Source: Acanthaster planci (taxonomy: Eukaryota > Echinodermata > Asteroidea > Valvatida > Acanthasteridae). Taken from it: DNA of 25,688 bases. Positions within the stretch are counted from its first letter, which is position 1. Each line of letters opens with the position of its first letter. The notes beneath the pieces were generated by a model. The model was not told where the DNA came from, did no database searches, and saw only the letters and a list, made by a program, of their open reading frames with translations. The translations under genes and the position numbers were made by a program. The stretch spans positions 1,889,758-1,915,445 of the forward strand of contig NW_019091432.1 of the NCBI RefSeq assembly GCF_001949145.1, written 5' to 3'. This document shows positions 17,701 to 25,688 of this stretch, one piece after another.

Positions 17701-19682
17701 TATTTCCATTTTGTTTGAAAATCTCATAAGAGATTTTGTTGGATTCTAGTTGTGCTCTTGCTGTCATTTATCACTGCATGAGCTCAAACAGAAATTTCTT
17801 GTTGAAAATTTGTTTGTGAAGTTTCATCCAACAAATTTAAACAGCGTGTTTGCTGGAATATTCTGCATTGTAACAATGTCAGAGCACCTCACAGGACATT
17901 TTAATGCATAAAAAATGGGACAAGAGTACAAAAAACCTCAGCAAATCAGCCAAATGATGTCCAGGTCCCCAGTGCAGTACGTGCATACAGTTGACTTCCC
18001 CTACAAAGAACATTGTTATAACAAAGGGCTGTTATGAGGAGCAAAGTTGGAAAACTCCAGTTTCTTAAATTCTTGTCTTTATTTTTGTTTTTCCACTCCT
18101 TTCATGACAACGTCCTGGTTATAAGGAAGTAATTTGTCTGGTCCCTCTGACTTTTAATAAGAAGAGTTAACAGTATATCTACTGCAAATTATGCTTCCAT
18201 TCAGAAACTGGGCACAAAGTCTAGAACAATTACCTCAAACTAGGAACCTGTTGGCAATTTTACTTACACTCTAACCGTATTGCTTTAAACACACTGAGCG
18301 GTTGTCTCCTCGGGATACAGGAGGCCAAGGTTTTGAGCATTGATCCAGCAAGTGGTACAGTCGAGGTACAACTCCAGTCTGCTGCAATGTTGACCAAACC
18401 TTCCAAACCGGGCAAGTTTGACCTGCCATTGGAAGAAGGAGGAGAACCGCAGGATGTCTGCAATGAAGAGGCTGATCAAGATTTAACAGTGAGTGGATGA
18501 TGAGCCAAGGGGAGGTCTTTCAGTAAATCGCTGTTGGGTAGGGTTATCAATGAGCAATTATTACGGTTGGAGAAGATTAAGTGTGGCTTATCCACGAGTG
18601 ACAGGTGTACGGCAGACTTGTATGTCTGGCCAAAATATGAATACAAATGATGCATAGTTCCTGCAACAAGCTTTCAACAGAAATATGTATTAATATGCAA
18701 GACACAATTCCTGTGATATTTTGGCAAGGCGAAAACTCAGCTGTCTAATGCTAAATCTGTTTTTAAACTTGGCATGCAGGCAAAGACACTTATTATCAGT
18801 ACATGTACATCCAGTGTATGGTTTTGTCGGTAGGCCACATGAAGTTCAAGGCCACAGACATGCCGGCCTTTGTGCATTGAGGACGTCAGTGGAAAAAGTA
18901 TACATTTTGGGCTCACCTGTTCTGGAAAAATGGGGTGATGCATGAGAATGGTTCGCACAATATTCACAAGACTGGTGTCAAAATGTTAGCAAGATACTGG
19001 CACCACTGAAAAACTCTTGAAGGCATTGGAGACAGCCTCCTGACTCTTTCAGGATTTAAGATCCTCTGCTGTCAATTTAGAGACTGTCTCTAAACATAAG
19101 CCTGACACTGAAGCCACCTGGCTGTCACTTCACAGCAATGAAGATAATCTCTTCACTCCTTCGTTAAGTAATAATTTCCACTCATTTGTGTCCTGCTATC
19201 ACAAAACTTAGCTTTATGCTACAAACTTTTGAAATATTCCGCCAAAGCAAAACTTCCAATCCTGAAATCGCTTGCTGTACGACAGAAATGTACAAATTTG
19301 TACTAGAAAAGGGGAAATCATTTAAAAGGAGGAGGAACTTGTAAAAAGGGGAGGAACTTATAAAAGCAGTATATTCTGTTATGAAAATAAACACAACATT
19401 AAAGGTGACACTTGAAGCTGTACACTGAAATTAAACAAAACTGAAGAGTGAAAAAGAAGCATTGAGCTGCATGAAATGAAAGGAAGTTGATGTCACCCTA
19501 AGTTGATTTTGTGTGGGTAGATCCAATAAATGCGTGGCCCAACATATTTCAATCAAGTAACTTATTTCACCCAACATGTTATGAATGATTGATGTGGTAA
19601 TCAATAATGTTACCTTCCATTTCAGATATGTTTGCAGCTGCAGGATCTGATCGATACGCGCCTTGTTCCGTCATCTGCTTAG
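14512..19682 (+). CDS. COIL: Coilin (Cajal-body scaffold), six coding exons, 607 codons
   Basis: Coilin organises Cajal bodies in the nucleus, where spliceosomal snRNPs mature, through self-association and contacts with SMN and Sm proteins. The exons are join(14512-14750, 15307-16522, 17206-17301, 17542-17589, 18321-18488, 19626-19682); intron 1 is phase 2 and introns 2-5 are phase 0. Residues 1-85 match the N-terminal coilin domain (MAAS..RLRL.FD, LIRQRF, VRDND). Residues 86-485 are a Lys/Ser-rich, likely disordered linker with a basic cluster at about 111-136, an acidic Ser run at 357-368 and a short RG patch at 455-466. Residues about 497-607 match the C-terminal Tudor-like domain (DFGSFQPL, GDIIAYKILELSESY, PGKFDL, LQDLIDTRL). 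Human coilin is 576 residues. The ATG has a good context (AAACATGG). The RG patch is weaker than in vertebrates. No frame breaks are seen. The exon assembly is mine and untested by transcripts. Confidence 0.9.
15307..16522 (+). CDS. COIL: Coilin exon 2: end of N-terminal domain, linker and RG patch
   Basis: Acceptor TTTTATACAG precedes the G that completes the split codon; the frame continues IKLTEME, in line with the VKLEE of vertebrate coilin. 405 full codons stay open across Ser/Lys-rich sequence with NLS-like clusters (KPRKRK, KKTKRNK), an acidic Ser run and TARGRG..GNRGN. It ends KSTIVQ at donor CAG/GTACAT, matching the STIIQ of human coilin. Reading past the donor adds only three residues before a stop. 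An ATG at 15290 is intronic and should not be taken as a start. Confidence 0.9.
17206..17301 (+). CDS. COIL: Coilin exon 3: start of Tudor-like domain
   Basis: 32 codons between acceptor CTTGCTTAG and donor AAG/GTAAAT. They read NGPSEAVLPAKDFGSF, then VGPPRQGDIIAYK, which aligns with human NPVETPKKDYSLL and QVGEKIAFK. Phase 0 on both sides. Confidence 0.9.
17542..17589 (+). CDS. COIL: Coilin exon 4: 16-codon microexon
   Basis: ILELSESYCPELSNFK between acceptor GATCTTCTGCAG and donor AAG/GTAAGT. It aligns residue by residue with human LLELTSSYSPDVSDYK. Phase 0 on both sides, so skipping would keep the frame but remove a strand of the Tudor-like fold. Confidence 0.9.
18321..18488 (+). CDS. COIL: Coilin exon 5: Tudor-like domain core
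   Basis: 56 codons after acceptor GGGATACAG: EAKVLSIDPASGTVEVQLQ, then PGKFDLPLEEGGEPQDV. This matches human EGRILSHNPETQQVDIEIL and PGKFDL. The donor ACA/GTGAGT is strong. Reading through it would stop after three more residues (VSG). Confidence 0.9.
18909..19035 (+). repeat. Dispersed repeat family, copy 3, inside coilin intron 5
   Basis: Carries CCTGTTCTGGAAAAATGGGG, GATGCATGAGAATGG, TTCACAAGACTGGTGTCAAA and ACTCTTGAAGGC, in the same order as 953-1065 and partly 511-595. It is a third copy in the same orientation, 18 kb away. Intronic and non-coding. Confidence 0.5.
19626..19682 (+). CDS. COIL: Coilin exon 6: C terminus and stop
   Basis: After acceptor TACCTTCCATTTCAG, 18 codons read ICLQLQDLIDTRLVPSSA and end at TAG 19680-19682. 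LQDLIDTRL aligns with WKELIDPRL near the human C terminus. Phase 0 join with exon 5. It is short, so this call leans on the alignment and the acceptor quality. Confidence 0.8.
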   Translation: MCLQLQDLIDTRLVPSSA

Positions 19683-22600
19683 TCACTAAAATTGGTAAAC
19701 AGAACTTTAGCTCAGAACCAGATGTTTCGGAACCCATATGAAGTGCATTTCCATCATCTTCATGCAAGGCAGGACGTTTCTGATGTCTATTTCATCTGCC
19801 AGACTACACACCACCAAGTACCATTATGAAGCAGATGTCTCGAAACTGCTAAGACTTTGCTGCTTGAAACTGCTCGGCTTATTATCGTTTTCATTCCTTG
19901 GGGACAAACAAAGAGGGTTGGTTAACAAATGGATGCCACAGACACAAGTGTCACTGCAAAGAAGTTAGAGATTTGTCAAGAAAAAAAATGGTGTGAACTC
20001 TACACCAGACATACAACCAAGCATGCGCACACCAAGTCTCTCCTGACATGGCCATTGCTTAATTACATGTACATGGGAAAGAACTCCTGTTGTGCATACA
20101 CATGGAGTCCATAGGTGTTTAATATATTCACAAAGGAGCCATTCCTGATCTTATTCCCTGACTCTGCTTTATAACATTTGTGAAATGTTGGTTTGAATAG
20201 AACCAGAGTTTTTGTAACTGGTGTGCATTGCAAGTCTCCCTCCAAAATCTGCCCAATCCTCACTTGATAATGGCCAGAGGAATTCTTTGCAAATGCTATC
20301 ATTTCCCCCTTCCAAATCAAACCCCATCTATGCTGCAGTGAATTTGCATGCTGAGACAGTCTCCCATATTCATCAATTTTGCCCAGTCTTTGACTTCAGG
20401 AAAAACAAACTGGACTAAAGAAAATCTGTATTTGTTTCTGTCTTCTGTGTTTGGAGGCAAGATGAACACAATTACTGTCATTTGTACCCTCAACTTCCCC
20501 AGATTAATAGTTAATCTCGCCTTCAATTTCAATGACTGACATGAATAAAAACTGTTGCCAAGAATAATTGGCAATGGCTCCCAAAAAGGAGCCCCCCTCC
20601 CAATTCTCTAAAAATAATGGGAAAGGGGGCATTTTAGAGGTCTTTTTTCATTTCCCCTTTCCCCAAAGCATGTAAAAACCCCCTAAATATAGCTTCACAC
20701 CTCTGAATGCCATAACAGGTTATCAATGCTTGAATAAAATTCAAATTTATCCCCCGATAAAAGTTCTGCCTCCCAAAATGTGGCTCTACTAGATCAGTTA
20801 TTAGATGAATCGTACCATGTGATCAATGTACAGTTAGGAAGGTAGTCAATGTGTCAAGTAACTGTTCAGCGCTGGTTCATGTCAACATTTGTTGGGTTAT
20901 GAATGAACCAACCCCGAATCCTGCAATTTTAGAATTCTGTGTGAGTTTTACTTTTTGGAAAACAGTTTCAGAAATCATATCCCATGACACAGTATTTTGA
21001 GTGGATTGAAGGAACAAAAAGCATGTAGTGAACACCAAAAGTGACTAAAGTGGACTTTGTATGAACAGGATACTTACTAATTTCATTTTAAACTTGAATA
21101 ATTTAGCTGTATAGAAAAATGTAACTTTAACTTCTTATTTATATCCTGCCATACGCGCTGCCAAATTTCATACTGTCTCCATAATCCTATAAATTTTTTG
21201 GCTTTGCTTTGCAAATGTCAATAAACAGTGCTTCCTGATCTCACAGTGAGCTCATTGCCTGGATTTGTCAAAAGGTTGAGCAGTTTGGGACCCAGACAGT
21301 GCCCAAAGGTTCAAGTGCAAGACAGACATTTGGGTGGATTAACCCAAGGAAAAAATTGGGGAATTGTATTTGTCAAATTTGTCAGCACCCAAACTCCAAC
21401 ACATGATTTTGTGCTGAAATTGAGTGGTGTTTTGTCAACAGGATAAACAAGGAATTACCTGTTGTCTTTTTATTATGTTGTAATGAAATAACAATTGCAC
21501 AAGTGTTCCTTTTCATGGATAAGGTTTCACTTTCAATTTCAAGGAAAATTTATTCTTGTATGTTCTTTTCTAAAGTTTCAACCAAATACAAAGAATACAT
21601 GTACATGTAGATTACGCTGAGAGGTGCCAAGCAACAGACAATTCAGCTGTAGTCAAACTATAAACTTAGTCTTTGAAATCCCTTTGTGGCTATCGGATTG
21701 CTCTTAACACATTGCTGAAGTATCCTTTCATGACAGATGTCATTTGTAGAAGTCATTTATTACATGTATAATTTGCCTTTTGGAGACAAGTGATGCATGG
21801 CGTGTTCACATGAACTTTTTAACACTGTGGGTACAAAAAATGAATGAGATCATAAATATTTTAAAATGAATTTACAGATGTTAGAAATTTCGTACAATGT
21901 ACAGTACTGTTTGGCCAGCTTTTGGTCATCAGTAGCCTTGTGTATACATGTAGATGGTTTAAATTAAACAGAACATGCATTTATTAACTTTGTTCATTGT
22001 ATCTTTGTCAAAAATTAACTTGGAGTAAGTGAAATTATTAGTTTTTGTTTCTGTTTGGAGTGTTTCAATGGATGCCTGCGGATTGTGACAGTCCCATTAA
22101 AGGATTTCAGATGAGGAAAAAACATTTTAAATGGTAACCTTAAAGACGTTTATTTATAATGTGCCATGAATTAATATTGCAAATTGAACACAGAAACATT
22201 TTACCTGGAATTCAGCAAAATTCACAGTAAACAAGCACACAAACAGAAAGTGCCTGTGACAAGTCTTGTTTAGATGGTAAAACAAAGAACAAAGTTGCAT
22301 GGAAAGTTGCCAAACTTCTACATGTATGCTCTTAATTTTTTTTTTAACAAGCTTAACATGGATAGATGCATACAAGTCTGTGGGAGCTGAAAGTCAATTG
22401 GTGCATTTAATTTCGGTTTACAACTTGTTAATTTGTCTGATAAATTCAGCATGCCAACTTATTGCATATAGTAATGACAACACCACCTGTGTCTACCCAA
22501 ATGAAACATGCCATCTTTTCATAAATGTGCCAATATTTACAAAGGCAGTGGGTAAATTTATGTCTCCTCTTCCAGATGTTCAATTGTGGTTTCCATTGAG

Positions 22601-22874
22601 CAAACTTGCTTTTTCCTTTTGATGTCTCACACTGTTGTATATGTATACCTGTATGCAACACTTGCCTGCATCAGGGAAAGGTTTATTATTAAATCTTGTT
22701 GCACGGCATATAAGTCTTAAAATACATTATTCCTGAAGCATATTGTCTTATGCTTCTTTGAACTTTTTAAACATATTTTTGTCCAGTGAACCTACCTGAT
22801 GCCTAAGGAAACATCAACGTGAATAGGTAAAGTTGACTACACACTTATTGGTTCTCATCAGAGCCATACCTCTT
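19683..22874. other. Coilin 3' UTR and downstream non-coding stretch
   Basis: No gene is recognised. Small items are a GGCTCC/GGAGCC hairpin at 20576-20593, pyrimidine-rich runs near 20590-20690, and TACATGTA-type motifs at about 20065, 21597 and 21765. A 107-codon + frame at 22299-22622 begins with ATG and a hydrophobic stretch, but matches no family and is AT-rich; I do not call it. Confidence 0.4.
20544..20549 (+). terminator. Candidate coilin poly(A) signal
   Basis: The first AATAAA after the coilin stop, giving a 3' UTR of about 870 bases. Further AATAAA hexamers occur near 20735 and 21221, so alternative ends are possible. The cleavage site cannot be fixed from sequence. Confidence 0.35.
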
Positions 22875-23351
22875 CTAAAAGAGATCTATCAACATGGTGT
22901 TCCTGCAAGCTCTCTCTTTAGTTGAATAGTTAACTACTTTGACATGCTTACAGCTCTGAAAGTTAACGTATCTGTGTATGATAAACCACAGAATTGCTTG
23001 TTTGGGACCAACGCGGTTGCTTGTTATGTCACAGCTGACATCTTGGAACAAAATTGAGTGTGACATGTACACATGCAAAAGTCTAAGTAAATGCTGATGT
23101 GGTTGAGAAAATGATGAATCGTTGTCTTCATGTCCAGTGTGCCCTTTTGGCAAAGATAACGTCCAAGAAGTCGCATTTACTGCATTGTTGTCTGCAACTT
23201 GGCAGGGCAGACACATAACCCCTCTGAGGGCTTCCGGCACTTCACATACTACACACCCTAGATGGACCAATGCGTGAATGGTGTGTCTGGTTCGTGTATG
23301 ATTCAGACACACTGGGGTTGGCAACAATCCATATTTAGCAATGAAGAGCAT
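22875..23351 (-). other. Unexplained 158-codon open frame
   Basis: An open - strand frame with several Cys and His residues (CVVC, CLPC, HTGHED, QPHQH). The + strand is also fairly open over 23000-23280 (reading SSCPVCPFGKDN). The local base composition is more GC-rich than its AT-rich surroundings, which suggests a degraded mobile element or an exon of unknown type. I do not recognise a domain in either orientation, and no splice sites decide the matter. Confidence 0.25.
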
Positions 23352-25688
23352 CTAATTATGAACATGGGAAAGAGGCCGTCAGTCTCTTATGGACATCAGT
23401 TTTGTATAGACTTTGTGTCATTTTTAATAGGAGTATGGATGTAAGTTGATTTTTGTCATCTGATTATTAATGTATGCATAGTTTTGTTCTAAGGAGTAAA
23501 AGTGGTTGTTGATGGTTTCCTCACCACTTGTCAGGGAGGGGATATGTCTACACTCTTCACTGAGCTTCAACAACTTGTAGAATGGAGCCACGGCAGGCTC
23601 TACAGTCAAGCACTATTGTAACAGTCCTCAGGATGTTAACATTGCCTTGTCACAACAGGAACCTTGTATTATAAGGAGTAGACGTGTACATGTATGTAGA
23701 AATCCAACACTGAGTTTGGGCCAGCAATTTTCCATATAATGAGCAAGACATTGCATTAATAGTGCTCTCATTCACCCGTTGACAAGGTTTTGCTGTTTTG
23801 TGTTTAACCTTCATCCGATATGAATGACACCTTCAGTATGCCTACAGTTAGGCCAAGAAAACAAATAAGTTGATCATCCCGGTTTTTCTAAAATGAGGAT
23901 TTTTTCCAAGATGGCTGCTAAGGATTTAAATTCAAAATGACTGCCAATTTTGGGGTTCAGAATGACTGCCGGTGTTTCATTGGCTATCCTACCAGTAAAC
24001 AGCATCAAAATATTCATATTTGAAATTGTTCTCTGTGTCTTATTAAAGTGCGCAGTTATATGCAAGAAAAAGTGAGCAGTTGTTTCTTACAATGTAGGTG
24101 AGAAATAAAAAAGGGATGTGGCCTAAAAAGGATGTGGGCATGTATGATAAACTGGTTTTTATTGTTACTGGGCCTAACTCTCTCTTTGACACAGCCCTGC
24201 TGAAATATAGCCAAATTATAAGCCAGAGGGTTCAAGGGATATCCCCATTTCCTGATATATATTAAGTTCCTCAGGCCTGAGTGGGTCAGGCCTGAGGGTA
24301 CCCGCTGTTCCACACAAATATTGAACTGATGGCTAAGTCACCAACTGACTCTTACAAGATGCAGATTGGAGCTTCAACATTTGTTAATAATCACTGAATT
24401 CTAATAAAGTAAATGTCATAACAAACAAATATAAATCCAGATGATAATTTTTTTAACTGCTAGAAATTCTAATAATGCTTTAAAATGACAAAGTTCACAT
24501 CATAGTTGGCTACCCAAATGTTTACGCAAACCATTGAGGAAGGAGAAGGAATACTCCTTCCATGCTCCCACACCCTCATTGACATGGTACACCTGCCAGT
24601 TAATCTCCTGGCTGTTCTAAATGTACTTTACACCTGATCATAAGTCACCTCCCCTTCCGATCTGGTACCTAAACACCATCCCTGGGAGATGTGCTTAAAA
24701 CAAATCTTTCCCCTTTCTAAACAAGGACATCTATGATCAGGAAACTGAAACAGAAAGAAACAAAATACTGAGTAGTTTCTAACATGGAGCTACACCTCCA
24801 TACAGTGTGCGGTGCATGTACATGTGTGTGATTTAGTCAGGAAATGACAGAAACCGTGATGTACGTGCCCCAGTGCTGTTCACGTGGTGTAGGCCATTGA
24901 TGTCAATGCACTTAATATGTTCTGCAGACATGTAGATAATGTGTTCATAGAGTGTCACGCTCAGGAACTCACCGCAGTTTCGTGTACAAAGTCTGAAATA
25001 TACAGTTTTATTCAAGCAGAAGGGCAGTACAAAACAAGACTCACAAGCACACTAGGGTGCTACAATCACAACATATTTCAATACTCTGTGGAGACCTGAT
25101 ATATGGATATACATGGTGTAAAAATGCCATGGGTATTTAAAAATAAATTGGTACTTTGGAAATAAAATACACAATAAGACAGAAGAGATATACGTGTGAG
25201 TGCTCAATTCTGGCATTTTCTGAGCCATGAGAAACTGTCGTTTGCCCAATTGACAACAAAATCGTGTTTTCTCAACCTAGGGAAGGTCAGGCCATATACT
25301 GGTTAACAAGAAATGAATGAAGGGATCTTCATGTCATTTTCATGTGTTATATAAGAACAATGCAATTCCTGAAGAAAAAAATGGAAGTAATTGTGTAATC
25401 TGGAGGCAGAACATTGAGCACCAACGTTACCACTATTTGGAGCTATTTTTGTGTACCGGTTTAATGTGAAATTTGGACACAATGAAATTGGACTCAATGG
25501 CTGCATTGTGCATGCAGCAAGTGAAAGTGGGAAAAAGACTGGTTATGTGTGAGGGTCAGAATAAGGGCAAGGGTCAGAATAAGGTCAAAGGGACAATATT
25601 CTGCAGTAGTCCAAATCTCACCTACATGTACGCCAATACCTGTTAATACAGCACAACGATCCAATACATGATACATGTACAATCACAA
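23352..25688. other. Non-coding stretch to the window end
   Basis: No gene is recognised. It holds two adjacent copies of a CAGGCCTGAG motif (within 24270-24296), the first extended to the palindrome CTCAGGCCTGAG, and scattered TACATGTA-type motifs. Confidence 0.4.
25553..25590 (+). repeat. Short tandem repeat, two copies of 18 bp
   Basis: The unit AGGGTCAGAATAAGG.CA is present twice in a row. Two units only; no function is implied. Confidence 0.6.

Noticed and set aside
22299-22622. 107-codon + frame with a hydrophobic N terminus, like a secreted protein
   Set aside because: AT-rich composition makes hydrophobic frames common; no family match, no splice or promoter support.
1-25688. CRISPR arrays, operons, rRNA genes
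   Set aside because: No regularly spaced identical repeats, no bacterial gene layout and no rRNA-like sequence; the window is eukaryotic.

Overview
This window is eukaryotic nuclear DNA. It has no prokaryotic-style operons, it is AT-rich with long non-coding stretches, and its one intact gene is split by GT-AG introns. The many TACATGTA-type palindromes, a CR1-like LINE with a degenerate 2A-like motif, a tRNA-derived SINE and a Crypton-type tyrosine recombinase fit a marine invertebrate. My best guess is a deuterostome such as an echinoderm; hemichordate, amphioxus or mollusc cannot be excluded. The species is inference.

The key gene is coilin (COIL), the Cajal-body scaffold, on the + strand at 14512-19682. 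I assembled six exons (14512-14750, 15307-16522, 17206-17301, 17542-17589, 18321-18488, 19626-19682). They join in frame to give 607 codons plus stop: an N-terminal coilin domain ending its first exon in a VRDND motif, a long Lys/Ser-rich linker with basic NLS-like clusters and a short RG patch, and a C-terminal Tudor-like domain.

Everything else I can support is repeat-derived. Positions 1-5350 are largely non-coding, with a tandem duplication, a tRNA-derived SINE (about 655-870) and two copies of a dispersed repeat whose third copy lies in coilin intron 5. Positions 5360-8275 hold a module: a decayed, intron-containing Crypton/DUF3504-type tyrosine recombinase on the - strand (7915-6405). 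It is bracketed by related palindromic sites at 5360-5450 and 8249-8275, with a 350-bp foldback hairpin beside it (5702-6050). Positions 8563-12738 hold a CR1-like LINE on the + strand, broken inside its PHD-type zinc finger by about 1.6 kb of foreign DNA and lacking the catalytic core of its reverse transcriptase.

Positions 12898-14232, directly upstream of the coilin promoter, form a composite of two large imperfect inverted repeats and one direct repeat. From 19683 to the end I see 3' UTR or intergenic sequence with candidate poly(A) signals and one unexplained 158-codon open frame (22875-23351, -), but no gene I can name.

Only coilin looks functional. The most interesting observations are the 11-6-11 recombinase-site-like palindromes around the tyrosine recombinase relic and the palindrome complex against the coilin promoter.
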